A program made the position numbers and the translations under genes. From Flavobacterium macrobrachii (lineage in GTDB: Bacteria > Bacteroidota > Bacteroidia > Flavobacteriales > Flavobacteriaceae), in contig NZ_JACTAC010000026.1 in NCBI RefSeq assembly GCF_014486675.1, forward strand, positions 1 to 39,849: a DNA stretch of 39,849 bases, read 5' to 3'. Under the pieces are notes generated by a model. It had not been told where the DNA came from. It ran no database searches and was given only the letters and a program-made list of their open reading frames with translations. Below are positions 8,782 to 17,964 of this stretch, in pieces (positions within the stretch are counted from its first letter, which is position 1; each line of letters begins with the position of its first letter).

Positions 8782-8808
8782 AAGTCCTGATATTTTCAGG
8801 ACTTTTTT
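8782..8808 (+). terminator. Rho-independent terminator of lpdA
   Basis: The stem AAGTCCTGA (8782-8790) pairs with TCAGGACTT (8796-8804) across a 5-nt loop, followed by a run of T. It lies 18 nt after the lpdA stop. Confidence 0.9.
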
Positions 8809-8917
8809 ATTGAAAATCTTTATTGATAAAAGCTAAGATAATTTGACAAAGAATTAACATTCATTTTTTGTAAGATCGAACAAATAATATGCTTTTTAAA
8901 TTTCCAAAATAATTCCC

Positions 8918-8925
8918 TACTTTTG
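8918..8925 (+). promoter_or_regulatory. -7 promoter element of tpx
   Basis: TACTTTTG matches TAnnTTTG. A T-rich stretch without a full TTTG lies at the -33 position. The predicted start near 8932 gives a leader of about 15 nt before the tpx ATG. Confidence 0.5.
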
Positions 8926-8946
8926 ACATCTTAAAATTATAAAAAA

Positions 8947-9444
8947 ATGGCATCAATAACATTAGGCGGAAACGCAGTAAATACTTCAGGTGAATTACCA
9001 AAAGTTGGTTCAAAAGCTCCTGATTTTCAATTAGTAAAAAATGATTTATCTACAGCAACTTTAGCCGATTTTGCAGGTAGTAAATTAGTCTTAAACATAT
9101 TTCCAAGCATTGATACTGGAACTTGTGCAACATCAGTTAGAACTTTTAACGCTAAAGCTAGCGCATTAGCAAACACAAAAGTATTATGTATATCACGTGA
9201 TTTGCCTTTTGCTCAAAAACGTTTTTGTGGCGCAGAAGGTATAGATAATGTTGAAAATTTATCTGATTTTAAAACAGGAAGTTTTGGAAAAGATTATGGT
9301 TTAGAAATTACTGATAGTGTTTTGGCGGGTTTACACTCAAGAGTTATCGTTGTTTTAGACGAAAATGGAATTGTAAAATACACTGAACAAGTAGCTGAAA
9401 TTGCAGACGAACCAAACTACGAAGCAGCCTTAGCATCGTTATAA
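8947..9444 (+). CDS. tpx: Thiol peroxidase (atypical 2-Cys peroxiredoxin, Tpx)
   Basis: The 165-aa thioredoxin-fold protein reduces hydroperoxides using a peroxidatic Cys and a resolving Cys in the same chain. Cys60 lies in the family motif DTGTCATSVRTFN and Cys94 in RFCGAEG; the spacing and length are those of E. coli Tpx. There is no signal peptide, so it acts in the cytosol and is recycled by thioredoxin. It starts a same-strand run with dgkA (10-nt gap) and ftsK, with its own -7 box just upstream. Confidence 0.95.
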   Translation: MASITLGGNAVNTSGELPKVGSKAPDFQLVKNDLSTATLADFAGSKLVLNIFPSIDTGTCATSVRTFNAKASALANTKVLCISRDLPFAQKRFCGAEGIDNVENLSDFKTGSFGKDYGLEITDSVLAGLHSRVIVVLDENGIVKYTEQVAEIADEPNYEAALASL

Positions 9445-9454
9445 TTTCATAAAA

Positions 9455-9829
9455 ATGGAATTCGAAAAAGACAACTCCTTTTTTACAGGAAGAATAAAAA
9501 GTATTGGATTTGCATTTAAAGGTGCGTTCAAACTAATCACAACTGAACATAGCGTAATGGTGCAATCATCTATTGCTTTATTGCTTATTATTGCTGGTTT
9601 TGTTTTTGAAATTTCTCGTGAAGAATGGATGATGCAGATTCTGGCTTTTGGATTAGTTCTGGGAATTGAGAGTTTAAACACAGCTGTTGAAAAAATTGCA
9701 GATTTCATTCATCCTGAATTTCATAATAAAATTGGTTTTATAAAAGACATAGCAGCTGGAGCAGTTTTATTTGCCGCTTTTGCCGCAATTGCTGTTGGAT
9801 TACTGATTTATGTTCCAAAATTTATGTAA
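9455..9829 (+). CDS. dgkA: Diacylglycerol/undecaprenol kinase (DgkA family)
   Basis: The 124-aa integral membrane protein has an N-terminal amphipathic helix and three membrane segments. It shows the family's EHS motif (about 30-32) and the catalytic signature ESLNTAVEKIADF (about 74-86), whose Glu and Asn contact Mg-ATP. DgkA-type enzymes phosphorylate diacylglycerol or undecaprenol at the inner membrane; which one applies here cannot be read from sequence. It starts 10 nt after tpx and lies 43 nt upstream of ftsK. Confidence 0.92.
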   Translation: MEFEKDNSFFTGRIKSIGFAFKGAFKLITTEHSVMVQSSIALLLIIAGFVFEISREEWMMQILAFGLVLGIESLNTAVEKIADFIHPEFHNKIGFIKDIAAGAVLFAAFAAIAVGLLIYVPKFM

Positions 9830-9872
9830 ACTCTCGATTAAATTTCTATTTTTATAGCAATTAAATGTACCG

Positions 9873-12359
9873 ATGGCAAAACAAGTAAAAAAAGAAAATA
9901 CCGAAACAAAAGATAAAAACGCAAAGATAAATCCCAATAAACTCAAGCAATACAGAGTTCTTTTGGGTTTTGTTTTTATAATTACCTCAATTGCATTGTT
10001 GTTGTCTTTTATTTCATTTTTCATCTATGGTCAATACGATCAAAGTGCTGTTGGTGATTTAACCGATAGAAAAGAAGTTGTAGGAAACTGGTTGGGGAAA
10101 TTTGGGGCTTATGTTTCTTATTTGTTCATTTACAGAGGTTTTGGTGCTGCATCATTTCTTTTTGTGAAATTATTTTTTCTAAGTGGCGCATTTTTACTAC
10201 TTGATTTACCCATAAAAAGGCTAAAGAATACTTGGTTTTGGGATTTATTTGCTGTCATAATTCTCTCTATTTGCTTCGGATTTTTTGCTACTTCGTTACC
10301 AGAACTTGGCGGAACAATTGGCTATGAAATGAACTTGTTTTTTCAAGATTATTTAGGTAAAATTGGAACACTATTACTCATTGTATTCTCAATCATAGTT
10401 TACATTGTCTTCAAAATCAAAGTTTCACCTGATTCAATAAAATCCTTTTTTGAGAAAAAACGAAAAGACATTAGCGAGGATTTTAAAAGCATGACAGAAA
10501 ACAAAGATGTCATTACTTCAACTGCTTCAAAAGAATACAATCTTGAAGAATTTGCCGTTAAAGAAGAAATTGAGGAAGAAGAAATTCCAGAACCAACATT
10601 AATTACATCCAATTTTGAAATTAATAAAGAAGCCTTAAAACCAACCATTGAACATGCTTCTGAAATTAATCTCGAACCAACAATAAAATCAATAACTCCA
10701 GTTCCAACTCCAACTTTGGTGGTTGAAAATCCTCAAGTTACTGAACCGATTTCGGTATCAACCGATGAAGATTTTGTTATCGAAAAAGCAGCCGATGAAG
10801 ATGTTATCAGTGAAAATTTGGCTTCAAAACTGGTTGCAGATTTTGGAGAATTCGATCCAACCTTAGAATTATCAAATTATAAATTTCCAACGATAGATTT
10901 ATTAAAAGAATATGCATCAGTTGGAATTACAATCAATCAAGAAGAACTTGAAAGCAACAAAAACCGAATTGTTGAAACTTTAAAAAACTACGGAATTACG
11001 ATTTCTCAAATTAAAGCAACCGTTGGACCATCGGTTACGCTATATGAAATTGTTCCCGATGCGGGAATTCGTATTTCAAAAATTAAAAGTTTAGAAGACG
11101 ATATAGCTTTATCATTAGCTGCTTTGGGAATTCGTATCATTGCGCCAATTCCAGGAAAAGGAACGATTGGTATTGAAGTTCCAAATAAAAATCCAACGAT
11201 GGTTCCAATGAAAACGGTTATTTCATCAGCTAAATTTCAAGAAGCCGAAATGGAGTTGCCAATCGCATTAGGAAAAACCATTTCCAACGAAACTTTTGTA
11301 GTTGATTTAGCTAAAATGCCTCACTTATTGATGGCTGGAGCAACTGGACAAGGTAAATCCGTTGGATTAAATGCTGTTTTGACTTCTATTTTATACAAAA
11401 AACATCCAGCCGAAGTTAAATTTGTTTTGGTCGATCCAAAGAAAGTTGAGCTTACATTATTTAATAAAATTGAACGCCATTATTTAGCAAAATTACCCGA
11501 TGTAGAAGATGCAATAATAACAGATAATTCAAAGGTAATCAATACGTTAAATTCGCTTTGTATCGAAATGGACAATCGTTATTCATTGTTAAAAGATGCC
11601 ATGGTTCGAAACATCAAAGAATACAACGAAAAGTTCAAAACCAGAAAATTAAATCCAGAAAACGGACATCGTTTTTTACCTTATATCGTTTTGGTTGTCG
11701 ATGAGTTTGCAGACTTAATCATGACTGCAGGAAAAGAAGTAGAAACACCAATTGCTCGTTTGGCACAATTAGCTCGTGCTATTGGAATTCACTTGATTAT
11801 TGCTACGCAACGTCCGTCAGTTAATGTAATTACAGGTATGATTAAAGCCAATTTCCCTGCTAGAATTGCTTTTAGAGTAACTTCCAAAATCGATTCAAGA
11901 ACCATTCTTGATACTGGTGGAGCAGATCAACTTATTGGACGTGGGGATTTATTATTTTCTAACGGAAATGACTTAGTTCGTGTACAATGTGCGTTTGTTG
12001 ATACACCTGAAGTGGAAAAAATTGTAGATTATATTGGTTCTCAAAAAGCCTATGCAAGTGCATATTTGTTGCCAGAATATGTTGGCGAAGAAGGTAGTAG
12101 TGTGAATCTTGACATCGATATTTCGGAACGCGATAGTCTTTTTAGAGATGCGGCAGAAATAATTGTTACTGCTCAACAAGGTTCGGCATCATTATTGCAA
12201 AGAAAATTGAAACTGGGTTACAATCGTGCCGGAAGATTGATTGATCAATTAGAAGCTGCAGGAATTGTTGGTCCATTTGAAGGAAGCAAAGCTCGAAGTG
12301 TAAACATTTCTGATTTGGCTTCTTTGGAACAATTTTTAAACAATGAACAAAATAATTAG
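9873..12359 (+). CDS. ftsK: DNA translocase FtsK/SpoIIIE
   Basis: The protein pumps chromosome ends through the division septum and activates dimer resolution at dif. The 828-aa chain is typical for Bacteroidota. The N-terminal membrane domain has about four helices (28-180). An acidic, Pro-rich linker follows (about 195-330). The RecA-like motor carries Walker A GATGQGKS near residue 489 and Walker B VVDEFADL near 605. A C-terminal gamma winged helix (about 760-820) would read polar KOPS/SRS-like sites. The gene is followed directly by lolA and then an LPS-export permease, so envelope and division functions are grouped. Confidence 0.96.
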   Translation: MAKQVKKENTETKDKNAKINPNKLKQYRVLLGFVFIITSIALLLSFISFFIYGQYDQSAVGDLTDRKEVVGNWLGKFGAYVSYLFIYRGFGAASFLFVKLFFLSGAFLLLDLPIKRLKNTWFWDLFAVIILSICFGFFATSLPELGGTIGYEMNLFFQDYLGKIGTLLLIVFSIIVYIVFKIKVSPDSIKSFFEKKRKDISEDFKSMTENKDVITSTASKEYNLEEFAVKEEIEEEEIPEPTLITSNFEINKEALKPTIEHASEINLEPTIKSITPVPTPTLVVENPQVTEPISVSTDEDFVIEKAADEDVISENLASKLVADFGEFDPTLELSNYKFPTIDLLKEYASVGITINQEELESNKNRIVETLKNYGITISQIKATVGPSVTLYEIVPDAGIRISKIKSLEDDIALSLAALGIRIIAPIPGKGTIGIEVPNKNPTMVPMKTVISSAKFQEAEMELPIALGKTISNETFVVDLAKMPHLLMAGATGQGKSVGLNAVLTSILYKKHPAEVKFVLVDPKKVELTLFNKIERHYLAKLPDVEDAIITDNSKVINTLNSLCIEMDNRYSLLKDAMVRNIKEYNEKFKTRKLNPENGHRFLPYIVLVVDEFADLIMTAGKEVETPIARLAQLARAIGIHLIIATQRPSVNVITGMIKANFPARIAFRVTSKIDSRTILDTGGADQLIGRGDLLFSNGNDLVRVQCAFVDTPEVEKIVDYIGSQKAYASAYLLPEYVGEEGSSVNLDIDISERDSLFRDAAEIIVTAQQGSASLLQRKLKLGYNRAGRLIDQLEAAGIVGPFEGSKARSVNISDLASLEQFLNNEQNN

Positions 12360-12363
12360 CACC

Positions 12364-13005
12364 ATGAAAAATGTAATATCATTAGTTTTAGTACTTTTTT
12401 TGAGCTTTTCTATGAACGCTCAAGACAAAAAAGCTAAAGATTTATTGGATCAAGTTACTGCAAAAATAAAATCGTATGATAATATTGTTATCGATTTTAA
12501 ATATTCTTTATACAACGGAAAGGAAAACATCAACAAAGAAAGTAAAGGAAATGTAATCCTTAGTGGTAATAAATATTACCTTAACTTTATGGGAATTACC
12601 AAAATTTTTGATGGTAAAAAAAATTATACTATCGTTCCAGAAGATGAAGAAATTACAATTGCTGGAATTGAAGAAAAAGGCGAAAATGCTATAACTCCAG
12701 CCAAAATGTTGACTTTTTTTAACAGCGGTTATAAATACTATTGGGATATTGTTCAAGATGTAAAAGGAAGAAAAATTCAATACATCAAATTGGTGCCAAA
12801 TAATGCAAAAGATCCTCGTAAAGAAATCCTTTTGGGTATCGATTCGCAAACAAAGCACATCTATAACGTGATTGAAATGGGAAAAAATGGTACAAAAACC
12901 ACTTTGACTGTTAATTCTTTTAAAACAAATCAGCCCTTATCAAAAAATCAGTTTACCTTTGTTGCCAGTAAATATCCTAATTACTACATCAACAAATTAG
13001 ATTAA
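12364..13005 (+). CDS. lolA: LolA-like outer-membrane lipoprotein carrier protein
   Basis: The periplasmic chaperone LolA carries lipoproteins from LolCDE at the inner membrane to the outer membrane. The ATG at 12364 gives 213 aa beginning with a clear signal peptide (MKNVISLVLVLFLSFSMNAQ). An ATG at 12343 is also in frame, but it overlaps ftsK and puts extra polar residues before the signal. The mature protein is the half-barrel family type (LDQVTAKIKSYDNIVIDFKY near the N-terminus, FDGKKNYTI, LTVNSFKTNQPL). It lies 4 nt after ftsK and 6 nt before the LptF/G permease. Confidence 0.88.
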   Translation: MKNVISLVLVLFLSFSMNAQDKKAKDLLDQVTAKIKSYDNIVIDFKYSLYNGKENINKESKGNVILSGNKYYLNFMGITKIFDGKKNYTIVPEDEEITIAGIEEKGENAITPAKMLTFFNSGYKYYWDIVQDVKGRKIQYIKLVPNNAKDPRKEILLGIDSQTKHIYNVIEMGKNGTKTTLTVNSFKTNQPLSKNQFTFVASKYPNYYINKLD

Positions 13006-13011
13006 AACCAA

Positions 13012-14925
13012 GTGAAAATACTTGACAAGTACTTATTAAAGTTATTCGTTTCTACATTTACAACTGTATTTGTCATCCTTTTATTTATATTCATTTTACA
13101 AACTGTTTGGTTGTTTATTGGTGAATTAGCAGGAAAAGATTTAGATTTCGTCTCAGTAATGAAATTTTTATCGTTTGCGATGCCGCGAGTAATTCCGCTG
13201 GTTTTACCATTATCGGTTTTGTTGGCGTCCATCATGACTTTTGGTAGTTTAGCCGAAAATTATGAATTTGCTGCTATGAAATCATCAGGAATATCGTTGC
13301 AACGTTCAATGAAGTTTTTAACGGTTTTCATTCTTTTTTTAAGCATTGTTGCCTTTATTTTTGCCAATAACGTTATTCCTTATGCCGAATATAAATTCAT
13401 CAACTTTAGAAGAAATATTGCACAAGTAAAACCTGCAATGGCTATTTCCGAAGGACAGTTTAGCGAAGTTGGGAATTATACCATTAAAGTCGAAAAAAAA
13501 TCGGGTGATGAAGGTCGTTATTTAGATAAAGTTACTATTCATAAAAAATCCAATTTGGGAATAGGAAACACTACTATTATAAAGGCAAAATCGGGCGAAT
13601 TAGTAAGTAGTGAGAAATCTAATGTTTTAAAATTAGTTCTAAAAGACGGAAATTATTACGAAGACATTACACCAAAAAAATATGAAGAGCGCGAAAAAAT
13701 TCCATTTGCCAAAAGTGAATTTAATCGCTATGTAATCAACATTGATTTATCAAAATTGAACAATGTAAAACTTGACGAAGAGCAGATTACCAATACAAAT
13801 ACGATGCTTACCGTTGGAGAATTGAGATATACGCTTGATTCTTTGAGCAAAAATTACAAAAAGGATTTAACTTCTTATGTTGATAATATCAATGCTAGAA
13901 CTGGTATTTCTTTTGCAAAAGAAGAACCACATAAAGTAAAAGACACCACAAAAGAACCTCTTGATTTTAACAAAAATGCCCTGCTTTCAAATTTTAGTAA
14001 AAGCGAAAAAGAGCAGATTATTAGAGTTACAGCAGGAAATTTAGATGCTAATATCTTTTCCATTGAAGGTTCAAAATATGAATTTGAAAATAAAGTAAAA
14101 AACATCAACATGCACTGGATTGCATTGTATGATAAATTTGTAGTTGCATTTTCATGCATTCTAATGTTTTTTATCGGTGCGCCACTCGGAGCAATTATTA
14201 GAAAAGGTGGTTTGGGATTACCTATTGTATTTGCCGTTATGATTTTTATTGTATTTCACTTCGTCAATACCTTTGGAAAAAAATTAGCCCAAGAAAACGG
14301 AATTACACCATTTTTAGGATGTTGGCTTTCAACTTTACTTTTACTGCCTTTAGCTATCTTTTTAACCAAAAGAGCAACCGATGATAAAGGTGCAACCATT
14401 CAAATGGATTGGTTCTCTGATTTTATTGCCAAAATAGCTTCTTTCTTTCCTGCAAAAAAAGAAAAAGTAATCGCTATCAAAACAATTGATGGAACCAAAA
14501 TTGAAATCGAACCTTTTGCAGAGCAAACTGAAATTAAAACTTTTACAGAAGATAAAGCAGAAAGCAAACCAATTTCAGTTCCAAAAGTTAATTTATCCGA
14601 ACTTGAAGCGTTAACCAAAAAATATAAATTTTACAGTACCATTGCGTTGGTTTCAAATATTGTTTTAATTGCAATTGTAATATTATTAGGTAAACCCGAA
14701 AATACTTTTGCCTACCTATATTCATTTGTCCTAACGTTGCTATTATTTATTTGCATAATAATATCTCATTTTACACAAACTAAAATTAGTTCTATAACAA
14801 ATAAAAAGCAAGACATCAACTTATTGATACTACTTTTTGCAGGATTTCCGTTTTATATATTTTTCTATTTATACAACAGAAATTTTCTAAAATCCACAAT
14901 AACTACAACAGAAAACAACAACTAA
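13012..14925 (+). CDS. LptF/LptG family LPS export permease
   Basis: The 637-aa inner-membrane protein of the LptB2FG exporter extracts LPS and passes it to LptC/LptA. Three N-terminal helices (about 8-125, including PRVIPLVLPLSVL) are followed by a large periplasmic beta-jellyroll domain (about 130-370). Three more helices (about 375-455, APLGAIIRKGGLG) follow, and then an extra 170-residue C-terminal region with three further hydrophobic segments not found in E. coli LptF/G. The start is GTG at 13012, 6 nt after lolA. It overlaps the next gene by one base (TAATG), so translation is probably coupled. F versus G cannot be settled. Confidence 0.9.
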   Translation: MKILDKYLLKLFVSTFTTVFVILLFIFILQTVWLFIGELAGKDLDFVSVMKFLSFAMPRVIPLVLPLSVLLASIMTFGSLAENYEFAAMKSSGISLQRSMKFLTVFILFLSIVAFIFANNVIPYAEYKFINFRRNIAQVKPAMAISEGQFSEVGNYTIKVEKKSGDEGRYLDKVTIHKKSNLGIGNTTIIKAKSGELVSSEKSNVLKLVLKDGNYYEDITPKKYEEREKIPFAKSEFNRYVINIDLSKLNNVKLDEEQITNTNTMLTVGELRYTLDSLSKNYKKDLTSYVDNINARTGISFAKEEPHKVKDTTKEPLDFNKNALLSNFSKSEKEQIIRVTAGNLDANIFSIEGSKYEFENKVKNINMHWIALYDKFVVAFSCILMFFIGAPLGAIIRKGGLGLPIVFAVMIFIVFHFVNTFGKKLAQENGITPFLGCWLSTLLLLPLAIFLTKRATDDKGATIQMDWFSDFIAKIASFFPAKKEKVIAIKTIDGTKIEIEPFAEQTEIKTFTEDKAESKPISVPKVNLSELEALTKKYKFYSTIALVSNIVLIAIVILLGKPENTFAYLYSFVLTLLLFICIIISHFTQTKISSITNKKQDINLLILLFAGFPFYIFFYLYNRNFLKSTITTTENNN

Positions 14926-16058
14926 TGAGTACCAATAAAATACAACTCAACACTATAGAAGAAGCCATTGAAGACATTCGTCAAGGAAAAGTTATTATAG
15001 TTGTTGATGATGAAGATCGAGAAAACGAAGGTGATTTCCTTGCTGCAGCCGAAAAAGTAACACCCGAAATGATAAATTTCATGGCTATGCATGGTCGAGG
15101 ATTAATTTGTGCACCATTGACTGAAAAACGATGTAACGAACTCGACTTGCACACGATGGTAAAAAACAATACCGATCATATGGAAACGGCTTTTACTGTT
15201 TCTGTAGATTTAAAAGGCAATGGAGTTACCACTGGAATTTCAGCATCCGATAGAGCAAAAACCGTTTTATCATTAATAGATGAAAACACGAAACCATTCG
15301 ATTTAGCACGTCCAGGGCATATTTTTCCACTAATAGCAAAACAAGGTGGCGTTTTAAGAAGAACAGGTCATACCGAAGCGGCTATTGATTTTGCACGTTT
15401 AGCAGGATTTAAGCCCGCAGGCGTTATTGTGGAAATCATGAACGAAGATGGCTCAATGGCGCGTTTACCTCAGTTGGTTGAAGTAGCCAAAAAATTTGAT
15501 TTAAAACTAGTTTCCATTGAGGATTTAGTTGCCTATAGAATGCAACACGATAGTCTAATTACCAAAAAAGAAGACTTTGAAATTCAAACACGTTTTGGTG
15601 CTTTTAGATTAAGAGCTTACCAACAAACTACTAATAAACAAGTCCATTTAGCATTAACGTTAGGCAGTTGGAATACTGGAGAAGCAATACTAACACGTAT
15701 CAATTCAACCCAATCTAACAACGATATTTTAAATACACTCACTAACGATGTTGACAAAAAACTGGATGATATGTTTAAACGTATTCAAGAAGAAGGAAAA
15801 GGAGCAATTGTATTTATCAATCAAGAGGTAAACTCATCCGATTTATTAAATAGATTAACAGAGTTAAAACAACTTCAGTCCGAAGGAACAATAAAAGCTC
15901 CAAAAATTAAAATGGATTCTAAAGATTTTGGTATCGGAGCTCAAATTTTACATGATATCGACATCTCAAAAATCAAATTAATTTCAAATACTACACAAAC
16001 AAAACGCGTTGGAATGATTGGATATGGTCTAGAAATCACAGAATATGTAAATTATTAA
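14925..16058 (+). CDS. ribB: 3,4-dihydroxy-2-butanone-4-phosphate synthase with degenerate GTP cyclohydrolase II domain
   Basis: The N-terminal domain (about 1-205) is an intact RibB. It turns ribulose 5-phosphate into the 4-carbon riboflavin precursor, with [28 protein letters not shown] and RPGHIFPL all present. The C-terminal domain (about 210-377) has the outline of RibA, the GTP-opening enzyme (TRFGAFRL near its start, [19 protein letters not shown]). The three zinc-binding cysteines (normally within SLRCDCG) are absent: the matching stretch reads [12 protein letters not shown]. The RGIGL motif is also lost. GTP cyclohydrolase II activity is therefore unlikely, and a separate ribA would be needed. 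The start overlaps the upstream permease stop by one base. Confidence 0.93.
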   Translation: MSTNKIQLNTIEEAIEDIRQGKVIIVVDDEDRENEGDFLAAAEKVTPEMINFMAMHGRGLICAPLTEKRCNELDLHTMVKNNTDHMETAFTVSVDLKGNGVTTGISASDRAKTVLSLIDENTKPFDLARPGHIFPLIAKQGGVLRRTGHTEAAIDFARLAGFKPAGVIVEIMNEDGSMARLPQLVEVAKKFDLKLVSIEDLVAYRMQHDSLITKKEDFEIQTRFGAFRLRAYQQTTNKQVHLALTLGSWNTGEAILTRINSTQSNNDILNTLTNDVDKKLDDMFKRIQEEGKGAIVFINQEVNSSDLLNRLTELKQLQSEGTIKAPKIKMDSKDFGIGAQILHDIDISKIKLISNTTQTKRVGMIGYGLEITEYVNY

Positions 16059-16142
16059 TCAAAAACCAATTCAGTAACTAATAGATAATGAATAGAATAT
16101 ATAATTTACAAAAAAAATAGTTTATTTTTTATCAAAAAAGGT

Positions 16143-16172
16143 TTTGGAAAATAAAAAAGGTTGCTATATTTG
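16143..16172 (+). promoter_or_regulatory. Promoter of tRNA-Ser
   Basis: TTTG (16143-16146), an 18-nt spacer and TATATTTG (16165-16172) form a near-perfect Bacteroidota housekeeping promoter. Transcription would start near 16179, about 26 nt before the mature tRNA. Confidence 0.85.
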
Positions 16173-16204
16173 CATCCGCATTACGGAAGTAGTGCCGACT
16201 TATT

Positions 16205-16289
16205 GGAGAAATGGCAGAGTGGTCGATTGCGGCAGTCTTGAAAACTGTTGACTGTAACAGGTCCGGGGGTTCGAATCCCTCTTTCTCCG
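16205..16289 (+). tRNA. tRNA-Ser (anticodon UGA)
   Basis: The acceptor stem GGAGAAA (16205-16211) pairs with TTTCTCC (16282-16288), followed by discriminator G. The anticodon loop CTTGAAA presents UGA. A class II long variable arm follows, and then the T arm GGGGGTTCGAATCCCTC. The 85-nt length fits tRNA-Ser. The CCA end is not encoded. Its 3' end is the likely integration target of the adjacent recombinase. Confidence 0.96.
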
Positions 16290-16312
16290 CAAAATACTTT
16301 TTAAAGTACTTC

Positions 16313-16348
16313 AAAACCCCTTAAATCTTATGATTTTCGGGGTTTTTT
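16313..16348 (+). terminator. Terminator after tRNA-Ser
   Basis: AAAACCCC (16313-16320) pairs with GGGGTTTT (16339-16346), with an inner AAATC/GATTT stem, followed by T residues. It ends the tRNA transcript, and probably lies just inside the integrated element. Confidence 0.8.
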
Positions 16349-16391
16349 GTTTTAATCCCATATCAAAACATTCATTAATTCGCAATACTAA

Positions 16392-16438
16392 AGGGGCACA
16401 ATTCGGGGCACAAGGCAATCAGTGAAAATTGTGCCCCT
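16392..16438. promoter_or_regulatory. Direct and inverted GGGGCACAA repeats upstream of the integrase
   Basis: AGGGGCACAATT (16392-16403) is perfectly inverted at 16427-16438. A second direct copy of GGGGCACAA lies at 16405-16413. Three copies of one GC-rich word in AT-rich DNA between a tRNA and an integrase suggest arm-type recombinase or excisionase binding sites, or an operator for the integrase gene. The role is inferred from position only. Confidence 0.6.
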
Positions 16439-16540
16439 ATCTGTTCGCCAACCTCAGTATTTACAGCCAGTTCAGAAAATGAACATCTTGTACCGATTTG
16501 ACTTTTTAACTAAATTATTACTAATTAAAAGGTCACCAAA

Positions 16541-17779
16541 ATGGAAGCAACAATCACAAATCTTTTTTATCTAAAAAGAGCAAAAGCCAATGTACACGGA
16601 CTAGTTCCAATTTATCACAGAACCACAATCAACGGGAAACGCCTCGACAAGAGTACCGGAAAGTACATTGATCCCACTAAATGGTCTACAGAAGCAGGCA
16701 GAATGAAAGGCACTTCGGAAGAAGCTAGAACAATAAATAGCCATCTTGATTCACTAATTGCAAAAAATTCTAGTATTGAAAAGAAACTAATCGCAGTTGA
16801 TAAAGACATAACTGCCGAGGTCTTTAATAATGTGTTGACTGGTAAAACTGAAAAGCAGCGAACACTAGTACCTATTTTTCAAAATCACAACGATCAAATA
16901 GAAGCTTTAGTAAAAACTGAAGAGTATTCTTCAGGAACATTAGAGCGATACAAAACTTCGCTTAGCCATACAAAAGAGTTTATGAAATGGAAATACAATA
17001 TTTCAGATATAAATATTAAGGATATCGACTTAGCTTTTATAACCGATTACGATTTTTACTTGAGAACTGAACGTGGTTGCAGTAACAATACAACTGTAAA
17101 ATACATCAAAAATTTCAAGAAGATTATTCAAATCTGTTTGGATAACAGATGGATTATTGAAAGTCCATTTGTAAAGTATAAGGGAAAAATCAAGGAAGTT
17201 GAGAGAGATTTTTTAACTGAAAGCGAAATCGAAACAATTTACAATAAAAAGTTTCATTGTGAGCGATTAATTCAAGTGCGCGATATTTTCATATTTTGTT
17301 GCTTTACTGGTCTTGCTTACATCGATGTAAAACAATTAACTTCCGATCATATCGGAATTGGTATTGATGGCAACAAATGGATTTTCAAGAACAGACAAAA
17401 AACCGATACTAGTTCAAAAATCCCTTTACTTCCTATTCCAGAACAGATAATGGCAAAATACGCATCACATCCAAAGTGTTTGAATGAAGAAACAATCTTA
17501 CCTGTTTTAAGTAATCAAAAGATGAATAGCTATCTCAAAGAAATTGGTGACGTTTGCGGTATTAAAACCGAATTAACTTTCCACCTTGCTCGACATTCAT
17601 TTGCAACCTCTATAACGCTTACAAATGGCGTTCCCATTGAAAGCGTGAGCAAAATGCTTGGTCACACTAATATCCGAACCACGCAACACTACGCAAAAGT
17701 AGTTGATAGAAAAGTGAGCGATGATATGGCTATTCTCAAGCAAAAATTAGCACCTCAACTGGTTGCGAAAAGCTCATAA
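16541..17779 (+). CDS. Tyrosine recombinase/integrase (Bacteroidota type)
   Basis: This site-specific recombinase probably integrates and excises the element at tRNA-Ser. The 412-aa protein has an arm-binding N-terminal domain (about 1-95), a SAM-like core-binding domain (about 105-205) and a C-terminal catalytic domain (about 215-400). Catalytic residues seen are His348 and Arg351 (HLARH), His375 (LGHTN) and the nucleophile Tyr384 (TTQHYAKV). The usual first Arg of the TGLR motif is replaced (TGLAYIDV), as is known for Bacteroides conjugative-transposon integrases such as IntDOT. It is monocistronic with a strong terminator. Confidence 0.93.
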   Translation: MEATITNLFYLKRAKANVHGLVPIYHRTTINGKRLDKSTGKYIDPTKWSTEAGRMKGTSEEARTINSHLDSLIAKNSSIEKKLIAVDKDITAEVFNNVLTGKTEKQRTLVPIFQNHNDQIEALVKTEEYSSGTLERYKTSLSHTKEFMKWKYNISDINIKDIDLAFITDYDFYLRTERGCSNNTTVKYIKNFKKIIQICLDNRWIIESPFVKYKGKIKEVERDFLTESEIETIYNKKFHCERLIQVRDIFIFCCFTGLAYIDVKQLTSDHIGIGIDGNKWIFKNRQKTDTSSKIPLLPIPEQIMAKYASHPKCLNEETILPVLSNQKMNSYLKEIGDVCGIKTELTFHLARHSFATSITLTNGVPIESVSKMLGHTNIRTTQHYAKVVDRKVSDDMAILKQKLAPQLVAKSS

Positions 17780-17797
17780 AAAATCTTCTTAAATTTT

Positions 17798-17827
17798 AAA
17801 AGCATTGCACTACCAGCAATGCTTTTT
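17798..17827 (+). terminator. Terminator of the integrase gene
   Basis: AAAAGCATTGC (17798-17808) pairs with GCAATGCTTTT (17816-17826) across a 7-nt loop, ending in T residues, 18 nt after the integrase stop. Confidence 0.9.
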
Positions 17828-17883
17828 TCATTAAAAAAACATCCAAAACAAGGTGTTTAATTCCCGAATGAAACACTATACTT

Positions 17884-17915
17884 CTTGATTTATATAATTC
17901 GATGGTATAGTTTTG
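17884..17915 (+). promoter_or_regulatory. Promoter of the AraC-like regulator
   Basis: CTTG (17884-17887), a 20-nt spacer and TAGTTTTG (17908-17915) fit the Bacteroidota consensus with one mismatch at -33. Predicted start near 17922, about 43 nt before the ATG at 17965. Confidence 0.6.
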
Positions 17916-17964
17916 TCAACATTTCCCAACTTCCTTTCTGGCAATCATTCACACATATACCTTC

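Noticed and set aside
16132..16314. A 60-codon open frame on the minus strand across the tRNA
   Set aside because: It is the antisense reading of tRNA-Ser and its flanks, a well-known false gene.
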